Below are positions 1-8,901 of a stretch of 64,000 nt of DNA, piece after piece (position 1 is the stretch's first letter; each line of letters starts with the position of its first letter). The notes under the pieces were generated by a model. It saw only the letters and a list, made by a program, of their open reading frames with translations, was not told the DNA's origin and did not search any database. This DNA comes from Photobacterium damselae (GTDB lineage: Bacteria > Pseudomonadota > Gammaproteobacteria > Enterobacterales > Vibrionaceae): the NCBI RefSeq assembly GCF_003026815.1, contig NZ_PYOG01000002.1:186001-250000 (forward strand), written 5' to 3'. The position numbers and the translations under genes were made by a program.

Positions 1-125
1 TATCACACTCGAATTAACAATAAAGATTCGTCGTGTTTTACCCGGTTACTTTGTGTAGCTTAAATGCACAATAATAGCATTAGGGTATAACGTGTTCATT
101 CAACATAGTCTTGAGGGAGTTATCT

Positions 126-422
126 ATGGCGCTCACAAAAGCCGATTTGGCTGAGAACCTGTTTGAGAATGTTGGATTAAGCAAACGGGACGCCAAGGAT
201 ACGGTGGAAGTCTTCTTTGAAGAAGTTCGTAAGGCTCTAGAAAATGGTGAGCAAGTTAAATTATCAGGTTTTGGTAACTTTGATTTGCGAGACAAAAACG
301 AGAGACCTGGTCGTAATCCTAAAACCGGGGAAGATATTCCGATTACAGCTCGTCGCGTTGTAACATTCCGTCCTGGTCAAAAACTAAAAGCTCGTGTAGA
401 AAAGCTAGAAGTTAAAAAGTAA
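126..422 (+). CDS. ihfA: Integration host factor subunit alpha
   Basis: Encodes the 98-residue alpha subunit of IHF, the nucleoid protein that binds the minor groove as an alpha/beta heterodimer and bends DNA by about 160 degrees. The sequence follows the HU/IHF fold throughout: helical dimer body from [13 protein letters not shown], the GFGNF turn, then the DNA-binding arm containing [10 protein letters not shown] with the intercalating proline, and the terminal [11 protein letters not shown] helix. The ATG at 126 is chosen over an upstream TTG at 111 because a strong GAGGGAG ribosome site lies at 113-119 and the length matches the family. A terminator follows directly. In enterics this gene lies behind pheT; the 125 bases upstream here show no recognisable pheT end. 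Confidence 0.97.
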   Translation: MALTKADLAENLFENVGLSKRDAKDTVEVFFEEVRKALENGEQVKLSGFGNFDLRDKNERPGRNPKTGEDIPITARRVVTFRPGQKLKARVEKLEVKK

Positions 423-454
423 TTTCAAGTAGTTTTTCAATAACGAAAGCAAAG

Positions 455-491
455 CCCAAGTAGATTAAGTTGTTCTACTTGGGTTTTTTAT
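455..491 (+). terminator. Intrinsic terminator of ihfA
   Basis: Perfect 10-bp stem CCCAAGTAGA/TCTACTTGGG with a 9-base loop followed by TTTTTT. Confidence 0.9.
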
Positions 492-684
492 TATCTATGT
501 TCTGCTCTGTGACACAGTTAGAACATAAAATAATAGGAATTAACACTTTCGTCACGTATGGTGTTTTAACCATACCTAAGTCATTACTGAGGCATCATTA
601 CGGAGATTGTTCACTAAAAAATGTCTTGATGTCTTCGGGTATAAAAATAATAAGTCAGCACAATTGTAAATGGGAGAAAGTATC

Positions 685-1716
685 ATGACATATACAGATT
701 GGGTTCAAAGAGGTCAGTGGTTAGCCGCGACTTGTGATATGTCCTTACCGTTTACTCAAGAAGAGTGGACCTTACCATCTGGTATCTTATGCCGTTCTTT
801 AGATCGTGGTATTTTAGAGTTCAATCCACCACAATTACCCGCTCAAACTAAAGATATTATTTTGTCATCGGGTGTTCATGGTAATGAAACCTCTCCAATT
901 GAATTATTAGACCGTTTAGTCCGCGATATTATGGCTGGACGATTGGAGTTATCACATCGTTTATTGGTGATGATTGCTCATCCAACTGCCATCAATAATC
1001 AGACTCGATTTATTGAAGAGAACCTTAACCGTTTATTTCAAGTGAAAAACGAACCAAGAAATCTAGAGTGTGATATTGCTAATAATCTGCAAGATATTGT
1101 CTCTAATTTTTATGGTCGTTCAACGGCTGTTGCACCTGAACGTTGGCATTTAGATCTACATTGTGCAATCCGAAAATCTCAACATTACCGTTTTGCTTTG
1201 AGTCCATTTACAGATAAGCCGACACGTAGTGCTTCTCTATTCTCGTTTATTCAACAAGCAAACTTGGATGCGGTTTTATTATCAAATCGACCATCATCAA
1301 CATTCAGTTGGCACAGCGCAGAATATTTTGGGGCGCAGGCTTTAACGATTGAACTTGGTCAAGTTGCACCACTTGGTAGAAATGATTTAACTCAGCTAGA
1401 TGATTTTGATCGGGCAATGCGATTATTAGTATCAGAGCCTCAATTAGTTGAAACCAAGTGGGATAGTAATAAAACGCCTGTTTATCGTGTGAATCGAACT
1501 CTCATAAAGCAAAGTTCTGATTTCTTCTTTTTATTTCCAACTGATGTTCCTAATTTTACTTTCTTTGATGAAGGCGAGCACATTGGTGGTGATGGAGAAA
1601 CTCAATTTTATATCGAGCAAGGTGGCGAAGCGATTGTGTTTCCAAACCCAGATGTTGCTATTGGTCAACGCGCAGTATTGCTAGTAAAACCAACAAGCAT
1701 CGAAGAAATCCTCTAA
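685..1716 (+). CDS. astE: Succinylglutamate desuccinylase
   Basis: Last enzyme of the arginine succinyltransferase (AST) pathway: zinc-dependent hydrolysis of N-succinylglutamate to glutamate and succinate. The 343-residue protein has the M14/AstE-AspA core, with zinc ligands in GVHGNE (His65, Glu68) and in the LDLHCAIR segment, and the family C-terminal FPNPDVAIGQRA. An ATG at 670 is possible, but GGGAGAAAG sits between it and the ATG at 685, so 685 is the better start. The other ast genes are not next to it; astE stands alone between ihfA and btuC. The 195 bases between the ihfA terminator and the start hold no other gene. Confidence 0.93.
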   Translation: MTYTDWVQRGQWLAATCDMSLPFTQEEWTLPSGILCRSLDRGILEFNPPQLPAQTKDIILSSGVHGNETSPIELLDRLVRDIMAGRLELSHRLLVMIAHPTAINNQTRFIEENLNRLFQVKNEPRNLECDIANNLQDIVSNFYGRSTAVAPERWHLDLHCAIRKSQHYRFALSPFTDKPTRSASLFSFIQQANLDAVLLSNRPSSTFSWHSAEYFGAQALTIELGQVAPLGRNDLTQLDDFDRAMRLLVSEPQLVETKWDSNKTPVYRVNRTLIKQSSDFFFLFPTDVPNFTFFDEGEHIGGDGETQFYIEQGGEAIVFPNPDVAIGQRAVLLVKPTSIEEIL

Positions 1717-1799
1717 TCACCGAATATTAAGATGCATGATACTTTCTATTTATAATGAGAGCGGTTATTGTTGTAGCTCTTATTTGAGATATCAACATC

Positions 1800-2795
1800 A
1801 TGCAACTTAATCATCTAATTCAAAAGCAAAATGCACGCTGGCGATGGGCCTTTATCGGAGCGGGCGTTTTGTTGCTTCTTATTTGTCTCTTTTCCCTCGC
1901 GGTAGGGGAAATTTGGATTATTCCATGGTCGCCAGAGAGTGATTTAGCGAAACAGTTACTGTTAGAACTTCGTCTTCCGCGCTTAATTGCTGCAATATCG
2001 ATTGGAGCCGCATTAGCTGTTAGTGGTGCGGTACTTCAAGTATTGCTAGCGAACCCTTTAGCTGAACCTGGCGTATTAGGTATCTCTGGGGGAGCAAGTT
2101 TGGCTTTAGTGGTACTAATGTTTGTTTTACCCGTTGTACCTTCGCCATGGATTTCTATGTTGACTGCAATGGTGGGTGCGTTGCTGTTTACGTTTATCTT
2201 AGTCATGCTTTCTCGACAAAGGAAAGTGACAACAACTCGCTTATTACTCATAGGTGTTGCTCTTGGTATTTTATCGGGAGCGGTGGTGACATGGTCGTTC
2301 TATTTCAGTGATGATCTTTCTATGCGCCAATTGATGTATTGGTTAATGGGAAGTGTTGCGGGAGTGAGTTGGCAGCAATTGATACTGCTGGTGCTATTAT
2401 TGCCAATGATTGTTTGGTTATGTACCCAAGGTCGTCAGCTCGACATTCTCATGTTGGGTGAATTACAAGCCAAACAGTTGGGATTGGATATTACTAAGCT
2501 GCGATGGAAATTGATTCTGGCGATTTCATTGCTAGTTGGGATCTCGGTTGCTTTAGGTGGGGTTATTGGCTTTGTTGGTTTGGTGATTCCACATATCTTA
2601 CGTTTGGCCTTAGGGACAGATAACCGTTTCTTAGTACCACTTTCTGCTCTGTGTGGTGGGTTGTTGTTAGCGTTCGCTGATACTTTATCGCGCATTGTAT
2701 TACCCGCTGCCGATTTGCCTGTTGGAGTGGTAACCACAACGTTAGGCGCGCCGATATTTATTTGGATGTTACTGTCACAGGCGGAGACAAAATGA
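1800..2795 (+). CDS. btuC: Vitamin B12 ABC transporter permease BtuC
   Basis: Inner-membrane permease of the BtuCD-F importer that moves cobalamin from periplasmic BtuF to the cytoplasm. It is a 331-residue FecCD-family protein with about ten hydrophobic segments, the family LRLPRLIAA motif near the N-terminus and the cytoplasmic [12 protein letters not shown] coupling region. The stop codon overlaps the btuD start in an ATGA arrangement, so the two are translationally coupled. I see no cobalamin riboswitch in the 83 bases upstream. The family also carries iron-siderophore permeases; the BtuD-like partner supports the cobalamin assignment. The window also contains a B12-dependent ribonucleotide reductase. 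Confidence 0.88.
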   Translation: MQLNHLIQKQNARWRWAFIGAGVLLLLICLFSLAVGEIWIIPWSPESDLAKQLLLELRLPRLIAAISIGAALAVSGAVLQVLLANPLAEPGVLGISGGASLALVVLMFVLPVVPSPWISMLTAMVGALLFTFILVMLSRQRKVTTTRLLLIGVALGILSGAVVTWSFYFSDDLSMRQLMYWLMGSVAGVSWQQLILLVLLLPMIVWLCTQGRQLDILMLGELQAKQLGLDITKLRWKLILAISLLVGISVALGGVIGFVGLVIPHILRLALGTDNRFLVPLSALCGGLLLAFADTLSRIVLPAADLPVGVVTTTLGAPIFIWMLLSQAETK

Positions 2796-3556
2796 TGCTA
2801 CTTCACGCGAAAAATTTAGCACTACCGCCTAGGCTACTACCCATGTCTTTTTCCATTAAAGGAGGGGATATTGTTCATTTAATCGGTCCTAACGGCAGCG
2901 GAAAAAGTACCGTAATGTCGTTATTATCAGGGCTAGAAATTGGACAGGGTGATGTATTTCTAGATGAATGCTCAGTAGCTCAATTAGATTTAACTTCTTT
3001 AGCTCATATTCGCAGTTATTTAACTCAACAAGATAAGCCTGCGTTTGCTATGCGGGTCTACCAATATATGAGCTTAACTATTGCGATGTTTGCCGATCTT
3101 ACTGATAAACAGGTGAATACCGCCGTTGATGAAATAGCAAACAAGCTTAATATCTCCGATAAGCTGACCCGTAATATTCAGTCTTTATCTGGAGGCGAAT
3201 GGCAGCGCGTTCGAATTGCAACTGCACTGCTTCAAGTCGACTCTCGAATTAATCCAGATGCGAAATTATTGCTTTTAGATGAGCCCGCAGCAGCTCTGGA
3301 TGTGGGACAAGAAGCGGCGTTATATCGTATTTTACGCCAAGTGGCTGATCAAGGTATTGCGGTTGTGGTGGCTAACCACGATCTAAATCGTACGCTACGA
3401 GAAGCTGATACTGTGTTAGTTCTTAAAAACGGTTCTTGTGTAGCGAAAGGCGCACCAAAGCAAGTTATGACCGAATCTTTACTGCATCGTGTGTTTCAGA
3501 CCCCCATTAAGAGAATTGTACATCAGGGCCAAGATTGCTTGCTCTTTATGGAATAG
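2792..3556 (+). CDS. btuD: Vitamin B12 ABC transporter ATP-binding protein BtuD
   Basis: ATPase that drives BtuC. The 254-residue protein shows Walker [11 protein letters not shown]-loop TQQDKPAFA, signature [12 protein letters not shown], Walker B LLLLDEP and the switch histidine in ANHDLN. The [10 protein letters not shown] and HDLN..LR segments match enteric BtuD closely. The start at 2792 is fixed by the ATGA overlap with btuC and a GGAG site seven bases upstream; an in-frame ATG 30 bases earlier would extend the protein into btuC without a ribosome site. No strong terminator is visible after it. Confidence 0.9.
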   Translation: MMLLHAKNLALPPRLLPMSFSIKGGDIVHLIGPNGSGKSTVMSLLSGLEIGQGDVFLDECSVAQLDLTSLAHIRSYLTQQDKPAFAMRVYQYMSLTIAMFADLTDKQVNTAVDEIANKLNISDKLTRNIQSLSGGEWQRVRIATALLQVDSRINPDAKLLLLDEPAAALDVGQEAALYRILRQVADQGIAVVVANHDLNRTLREADTVLVLKNGSCVAKGAPKQVMTESLLHRVFQTPIKRIVHQGQDCLLFME

Positions 3557-3654
3557 CGCTAGGTTTGTGATAACATAGCGCACCTTTATCTAAATCAACG
3601 ATTCATGTCCTGACATATTATCGTTATTGTTGTTATTTGATTGATTCTCGCCTT

Positions 3655-4794
3655 ATGCATTGTTCACTGTCTGCTTCAAATTTATGTCGTTCTTGTCCTC
3701 TATCTTCATTGAGTTATGACCAGCAAATTGAGAAAAAAGATCAGGGTTTGCGTTCACTATTAGCACCTTGTCAGCCTCAACATTGGTTAGAACCAGTGCG
3801 AAGTGCGACTCAAGGCTATCGCAATAAAGCCAAAATGGTCGTATTGGGGGCAGCTCATGAACCATGTCTTGGTGCGGTGGCGGTTGTTGATGAAGACAAT
3901 AAACCGATCAGTTTACGAGCATGTCCTCTCTATCCGCAAGATATGCAAGATTTATTGGCAGCACTGGAGCAATGGATTCGAACATCTGGGATCCCTCCGT
4001 ACAATGTGAATAAGAAAAAAGGCGAGCTTAAGTTTATTTTACTGACTCGTAGCCATAAAGCGGGTGAGTTTATGATTCGTTTTGTGTTGCGCAGTCATAA
4101 TGCTATGCCTCGAATTGAAGCGAATCTTGAACGATTGATGACAGCTTTTCCGGCCATTAAAGTCGTATCGGTAAATATCCAGCCTGTACATATGGCTCGG
4201 TTAGAAGGTGATGAAGAGATCTTTTTAACTCAAGCACAGCATCTTGATGAGCAGCTTAATGACGTTCCTCTGGTTATACGCCCAAAAAGCTTTTTTCAGA
4301 CCAATCCAGATGTTGCTGCAAAATTATATGCAACTGCTCGCCAGTGGGTTCGTGAGATAAAACCAAGCGCTATGTGGGATCTATTCTGCGGCGTTGGTGG
4401 TTTTGCATTGCATTGTGTAAGCCCTGAAACTGATGTTACAGGTATCGAGATTGAACCAGAAGCGATTGCCAGTGCTCAACGTTCGGCACAGGCAATGGGG
4501 ATTACAAATCTGGATTTTGCCGCTCTTGATTCGACGGGATTTTCGATGGAGCACGATACTGCGCCTGAGTTGGTGCTGGTAAATCCACCTCGTCGTGGTA
4601 TTGGTGAGCAACTGTGTCAACAATTAAGTTACTTTGCACCAAAGCATATTATCTATTCAAGTTGTAACCCTGAAACTTTAGCAATTGATATTCAACGCTT
4701 AGAGGGATACGAGCTTGAGAAAGTGCAGTGGTTTGATATGTTCCCTCATACCGATCATGCTGAAGTGCTAGTATTGCTCAGCCATAAAGAATAA
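3655..4794 (+). CDS. rlmC: 23S rRNA (uracil747-C5)-methyltransferase
   Basis: SAM-dependent enzyme that makes m5U747 in 23S rRNA. The 379-residue protein lacks the TRAM domain of RlmD/TrmA, as expected for RlmC. Cysteines Cys3, Cys11, Cys14 and the Cys of ACPLYP form the [4Fe-4S] ligand set. Then come RNKAKMVV, the NIQPVHMA segment, the SAM motif [20 protein letters not shown] and the catalytic cysteine in SSCNPET. The ATG at 3655 matches the E. coli N-terminus (C-x7-C-x2-C); an upstream in-frame TTG at 3637 would add six residues. It converges on the FUSC gene through a shared terminator. Confidence 0.95.
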   Translation: MHCSLSASNLCRSCPLSSLSYDQQIEKKDQGLRSLLAPCQPQHWLEPVRSATQGYRNKAKMVVLGAAHEPCLGAVAVVDEDNKPISLRACPLYPQDMQDLLAALEQWIRTSGIPPYNVNKKKGELKFILLTRSHKAGEFMIRFVLRSHNAMPRIEANLERLMTAFPAIKVVSVNIQPVHMARLEGDEEIFLTQAQHLDEQLNDVPLVIRPKSFFQTNPDVAAKLYATARQWVREIKPSAMWDLFCGVGGFALHCVSPETDVTGIEIEPEAIASAQRSAQAMGITNLDFAALDSTGFSMEHDTAPELVLVNPPRRGIGEQLCQQLSYFAPKHIIYSSCNPETLAIDIQRLEGYELEKVQWFDMFPHTDHAEVLVLLSHKE

Positions 4795-4810
4795 ATACGA
4801 CTCATAAAAG

Positions 4811-4845
4811 AGCCCCAGTTTACCGAGATAAACTGGGGCTTTGTT
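4811..4845. terminator. Bidirectional terminator between rlmC and the FUSC gene
   Basis: AGCCCCAGTTTA/TAAACTGGGGCT, a perfect 12-bp stem, followed by TTGTT on the plus strand and CTTTTATG on the minus strand. Confidence 0.85.
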
Positions 4846-4847
4846 AT

Positions 4848-5891
4848 TTATTGAATCTCATCATGATATTGAAACAGTTTTGCCAGTGTATGTGTGAGTT
4901 TGGAAAACTGTCTTGCTAACTCTCGGTTTAACCAAAGATAGCCAAAATAACTGATATCACTGGTGTCATCTTGCTCGTGGTGCTCTCGATTTGGTAATAA
5001 ATGCAACAGCTTAATTTCATCTTTGTGAATGGGTGTGACATTTTTATCGATAACTTGTCGGCTAAGTCGTTCAAAGCGTCGTGCGAGTTGTTCTTTGGCC
5101 TGAGTTAATCCTGGCATATCACTGATTTTTTCTTGTCCCGATTGCGTATCCCAACGTGTACTGACCAATGTTTCTAGCATGGTATAAATACGTTTTTCAA
5201 TCAGTAAAGCGTTAGTAATAACTTGTTTATTTGGCCCTGACTCTTTTAATGCATGGGGAAGCAGAGCTTGTTGTTGATCGATAAGTTTAGCCAGATCTGT
5301 GGTACTGATTGGGTTAAATGTGCTCATCGATAATTCTTGGTTGTGTTGATGATAATACTGACTGCTTTGATCCATAAATTGGCTAACCAAATCTAAAAAA
5401 TGGTTCGTTGCGCGGGAAGGGAAAACATACAAACTGCAAATAAGAGCGGTCATACCTGCCCATAGTACGTTTATAGTGCGCCACATCGCAGCATGAAAAT
5501 CTTCAGGCCCGCCACCAGCTACAATTGCAATTGTGATCGCGGTTACTAAAGCGGCGTAAGAGTATTTTTCTTGCGTGTAATACATTGCCGCTAAGATAAA
5601 CGCGAGAAACATAAAGTGATGCATCCAGCTAAATTGCACCGGGATCAAATAGAGTGATAAACCCAGCAGTGCGCCAAGCATGGTTCCCCATATACGTTGT
5701 TTTGCTTTTGATAACACGCCACCAATAAATGGCATAGAACCCATAACAGTGACCGCAGTAATGAGGGCCCAAGTACCATAAGGGATATCAAAAATTCGGG
5801 TAATAGACAAAATGAGACTGAAGGTCACAAATACCCGTAAAATATACAAAAAGCGATAATATCGGATAGCAAAACGTTCGTAGTAGTTCAT
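4848..5891 (-). CDS. FUSC-family inner membrane protein, YeeA-like
   Basis: A 347-residue membrane protein of the FUSC (fusaric acid resistance/aromatic acid exporter) superfamily. About six hydrophobic segments fill residues 15-160, including GTWALITAVTVMG and the conserved R-x-x-G-T-x-x-G (RIWGTMLGALLG). A soluble helical half follows and ends in YFGYLWLNRELARQF, which resembles the end of E. coli YeeA. Full-length YccS/AaeB proteins have two such halves; this has one, like YeeA. Substrate unknown. A CRP-like site (5965-5980) lies about 75 bases upstream. No good ribosome site precedes the ATG, so the exact start is less certain. Confidence 0.75.
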   Translation of the reverse strand: MNYYERFAIRYYRFLYILRVFVTFSLILSITRIFDIPYGTWALITAVTVMGSMPFIGGVLSKAKQRIWGTMLGALLGLSLYLIPVQFSWMHHFMFLAFILAAMYYTQEKYSYAALVTAITIAIVAGGGPEDFHAAMWRTINVLWAGMTALICSLYVFPSRATNHFLDLVSQFMDQSSQYYHQHNQELSMSTFNPISTTDLAKLIDQQQALLPHALKESGPNKQVITNALLIEKRIYTMLETLVSTRWDTQSGQEKISDMPGLTQAKEQLARRFERLSRQVIDKNVTPIHKDEIKLLHLLPNREHHEQDDTSDISYFGYLWLNRELARQFSKLTHTLAKLFQYHDEIQ

Positions 5892-5964
5892 GGAAGTTAG
5901 ACTTATGTGGACAACCAGTCATCGGGATTGAACTGGCCTGTTTTAATCATCCTACAAATAATAG

Positions 5965-5980
5965 CATGATTTAGATCACA
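5965..5980 (-). promoter_or_regulatory. Possible CRP site upstream of the FUSC gene
   Basis: Read on the minus strand the site is TGTGA-TCTAAA-TCATG, a full left half and a 4/5 right half of the CRP consensus TGTGA-N6-TCACA. It lies 74-89 bases before the FUSC start. Inferred from sequence only. Confidence 0.4.
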
Positions 5981-6017
5981 TATTTAAGGCAAGAATGTAA
6001 GATTGATTGAATAGAAT

Positions 6018-6058
6018 AAAAAAGCAAGCCACCCAAATGAGGAAGTGTGGTGGCTTGC
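6018..6058 (-). terminator. Terminator of the YidE-like gene
   Basis: GCAAGCCACC/GGTGGCTTGC stem followed on the minus strand by TTTTTTATT. Confidence 0.85.
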
Positions 6059-6063
6059 AATGG

Positions 6064-7722
6064 TTACATCGCCCAAAGAAGCAGAGCGAGTAACTGTGGG
6101 GATATTATGCGTAAACACATAACAAGAGGGTAAACCGTGGCGTAAGACAATGCTGCAGCACCACTGGTTGGGTGAAGTCCATTTGCAAAAGCTAACGCGG
6201 GTGGATCGGTCATGGAACCTGCTAGCATACCGCAAATGGTTAGGTAATTAAGTCCACCAAACATTCGTGCAACGATTGCTGTAATCATTAGAGGTAAGAA
6301 GGTAATAAGAATCCCGTAGCCCATCCAACTTAAGCCATCACCATTGACTAAAGTATCAACAAAGCCTCCGCCTGATTTTAATCCCACCACCGCTAAGAAA
6401 AGAACAATACCAATTTCACGTAACGCTAAGTTCGCACTAGGTGGCATAAACCAGTACAGCTTACCTATGCTACCGATTCGAGCCAAAATAAGAGCAACAA
6501 TGAGGGGACCTCCGGCTAAACCAAGTTTGATTGCTGCTGGAAAACCGGGTAGATAGAGTGGGATAGAACCGAGTAATACCCCTAAACCGATGCCGATAAA
6601 GACAGGCAGCATTTGGACTTGTTGTAACTTTTGATGCGCATTACCCACCAGCCCACTTACGGCTTCAATGGCTTCTTGGCGTCCGACCAGATTTAAAATA
6701 TCACCAAACTGTAATGATGTTTGGCTCGTTGGTACAAGTTCAACGCCAGCTCGGTTTAAGCGAGAAACCACAACATCGTATTTCTCCTTTAATTCCAGAT
6801 CGCGGATTTTTTTACCCAATACAATTTCATTGGTAACCACTAAACGCTGGACTCGAAGATCTGTACCTCGGGTTGAAAGTGATGTATCGACTTCTTCACC
6901 AATCACTAAGCGGGCTTTATCCAGCGCTTTAGGATTACCGACAAGGTGTAATAAATCGTTGGTTTCTATGCGTGTGTTAGGTTTTGGAATATAGAGTTGG
7001 CTGCCTCTTTTAAGACGGGAGCAGACAATTGATCCTTCAGTAAGTGCTGGAACTTGGCTTAAAGTAAGTCCATTAAGATTTGGGTTTTTAACCGCAACAT
7101 TGATGGTGTGAAGGCTCTCTGTTTTCTTACCATTATTGCTATCATATTCATCAGCTTCATGGTCAACATTGACTTTAAACAATAAGCGTACCAGCCACAT
7201 AGTTAGCAAAATACCGCAAATACCAAAAGGATAAGCAACTGCATAGCCCATACCCGTTAAATCAAGCATGGATTCATTTGCACCTAATTCAGACAATATC
7301 TGCTGTCCGGCACCTAATGATGGGGTATTGGTTACCGCTCCTGAATAGACACCTAAAATAACAGGAAGAGGTACATCGAAGAATTGATGAAGTAAAATTG
7401 CGACTAAACAGCCAATAACAACGATGAGAGCGGCAAAACCATTTAGTTTTAAGCCGGAGCTACGTAGAGAAGCAAAAAAGCCAGGGCCGACCTGAATACC
7501 GATGGTATAAACAAATAAGATCAAGCCAAACTCTTGGATAAAATGCAGCGTATGGGCATCAAGAGCAATACCCCAAGCATCGGTATAATGACCAACAATG
7601 ATCCCACCAAATAATACGCCACCAATACCTAAACCAACACCACGGATCCGCCAGTTACCCATCCATAGTCCCAGCACTGCTACCAGCGCAAGTATGCTGA
7701 TAGAGAGCGCAATGTCACTCAT
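6064..7722 (-). CDS. yidE: AspT/YidE-family putative transporter with two RCK_C domains
   Basis: A 552-residue inner membrane protein close to E. coli YidE along its whole length (553 residues there). It starts [16 protein letters not shown], has a first block of membrane helices to about residue 185, two cytosolic TrkA-C (RCK_C) domains at about 205-290 and 295-370, and a second membrane block containing [14 protein letters not shown]. The family includes AspT aspartate:alanine exchangers, but YidE has no proven substrate. AGGAGG precedes the ATG. The 5' leader contains a hairpin with a G-rich/C-rich loop. Confidence 0.9.
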   Translation of the reverse strand: MSDIALSISILALVAVLGLWMGNWRIRGVGLGIGGVLFGGIIVGHYTDAWGIALDAHTLHFIQEFGLILFVYTIGIQVGPGFFASLRSSGLKLNGFAALIVVIGCLVAILLHQFFDVPLPVILGVYSGAVTNTPSLGAGQQILSELGANESMLDLTGMGYAVAYPFGICGILLTMWLVRLLFKVNVDHEADEYDSNNGKKTESLHTINVAVKNPNLNGLTLSQVPALTEGSIVCSRLKRGSQLYIPKPNTRIETNDLLHLVGNPKALDKARLVIGEEVDTSLSTRGTDLRVQRLVVTNEIVLGKKIRDLELKEKYDVVVSRLNRAGVELVPTSQTSLQFGDILNLVGRQEAIEAVSGLVGNAHQKLQQVQMLPVFIGIGLGVLLGSIPLYLPGFPAAIKLGLAGGPLIVALILARIGSIGKLYWFMPPSANLALREIGIVLFLAVVGLKSGGGFVDTLVNGDGLSWMGYGILITFLPLMITAIVARMFGGLNYLTICGMLAGSMTDPPALAFANGLHPTSGAAALSYATVYPLVMCLRIISPQLLALLLWAM

Positions 7723-7790
7723 AAAGAGCCTCCTAATTTTCCATAAAATCCATTTAGTGGTACCAGCATAATTGCCGACCCTAGGTAACG

Positions 7791-7816
7791 CTGAGTTTGG
7801 GGGTAGGGGGACTCAG
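7791..7816 (-). other. Leader hairpin upstream of yidE with C-rich loop
   Basis: On the minus strand CTGAGT/ACTCAG arms enclose a 14-base loop rich in C; on the plus strand the loop reads TTGGGGGTAGGGGG. It lies about 70-95 bases before the yidE start. No known riboswitch is recognised. The rest of 7723-8122 (about 400 bases without a gene) shows no clear coding or RNA feature. Confidence 0.35.
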
Positions 7817-8122
7817 TAAGAACTGATTTCGCAATGGTACGAAAGGAGTGGTTAGGGAGTAGTTCTACCTAGCGGATAGAGTTTGTTGTTATTGTTTATT
7901 TTTCTATCTGGTTCTGTCTTGATCCAAAATGCCGTCATTGGCTCTCTTGCCCAAACAGTGTTACGCAAACATACACCTATAAATACGCCAAATAAATTCG
8001 TGGGTTAAGTCTCATTTTTACAAAGTGTGCACTGAGTTGAAAAAGCAACTGTAACGCTTATGAGTATGTATGTGTGATGTAGGTCTCTTGTTTGCAATTT
8101 GTTACAAGTAAATCGTCGATAC

Positions 8123-8149
8123 AAAAAAGCCCACCAGAATTGATGGGCT
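8123..8149 (-). terminator. Terminator of the nrdJa-nrdJb operon
   Basis: AGCCCA/TGGGCT stem followed on the minus strand by TTTTTTG, about 40 bases after the nrdJb stop. Confidence 0.7.
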
Positions 8150-8186
8150 AGAAGTAATTTAAGCTACAGCGTACAAGATTAGATCA

Positions 8187-8873
8187 TTAACCGCACTTTG
8201 AGTCACCACAGTTAAGGCAGGTTTGGCAGCCATCTTTAACGACCACAGCTTTGGCATGACACTTATAACAAAGGGTTGCACTTGGTGGAAAATTGCTATC
8301 AGCATGTTCTTGCTCGTTACTGACTGAGTTACCGCTCAGCTCTGCTTTTTTTGCATCAATAAATGCTTGTTGATGTTGATCTAACTCAGGCTTATTGATC
8401 ATGCCGATTTCAATCAAATGCATTTCAATGATATTGCCAATTTCAGCAATCAAAGATGGAACGTACTTACCCTGATTCCAATAGCCACCCCTAGGATCAA
8501 AGACAGATCGCAACTCTTCGACTAAAAACGTACAGTCACCACCTTTACGAAAAACAGCCGACATAATACGGGTTAACGCCACAATCCATTGATAATGTTC
8601 TAAGCTTTTAGAATTAATAAACACCTCAAATGGGCGACGTATTTCGTGCTCGGTTCCCTCATTAAGGACGACATCATTAATTGTGATAAATAGAGAGTGC
8701 TCTGAAATATGCTCTGGTGTTTTAAGCTTATAAGTTGCACCAACTAATTTTTCAGGGCGAGGCATAGATTCATGCATCTGCTCTAAAGGTGCGGTCTCTT
8801 CTTGAATTGGTGTTCCTTCAACGTGGTTTTTGACTTTAAAACCCACAATATTTTGTTCAATTTTTCTAACCAT
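8187..8873 (-). CDS. nrdJb: Class II ribonucleotide reductase, C-terminal subunit (NrdJb)
   Basis: A 228-residue protein that supplies the C-terminal part of a split adenosylcobalamin-dependent ribonucleotide reductase. It contains the TSCPD-type domain (region around RPFEVFINSKSLEHYQWIVALTRIMSAVFRKGGD) and ends in a zinc-ribbon-like CYKCHAK...CLNCGDSKCG. In single-chain NrdJ proteins these segments follow the catalytic barrel; the terminal cysteines are thought to deliver reducing equivalents to the active site. It lies 28 bases downstream of nrdJa. A split NrdJa/NrdJb is known from Pseudomonas aeruginosa. The family assignment is by motif recognition. Confidence 0.82.
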   Translation of the reverse strand: MVRKIEQNIVGFKVKNHVEGTPIQEETAPLEQMHESMPRPEKLVGATYKLKTPEHISEHSLFITINDVVLNEGTEHEIRRPFEVFINSKSLEHYQWIVALTRIMSAVFRKGGDCTFLVEELRSVFDPRGGYWNQGKYVPSLIAEIGNIIEMHLIEIGMINKPELDQHQQAFIDAKKAELSGNSVSNEQEHADSNFPPSATLCYKCHAKAVVVKDGCQTCLNCGDSKCG

Positions 8874-8901
8874 AATTTTGTACCTAGAATCGGAGTGCTG
8901 A

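Noticed and set aside
1-125. End of pheT upstream of ihfA
   Set aside because: None of the three plus frames resembles the PheT C-terminus.
1717-1799. Cobalamin riboswitch before btuC
   Set aside because: Only 83 bases; no conserved riboswitch core seen.
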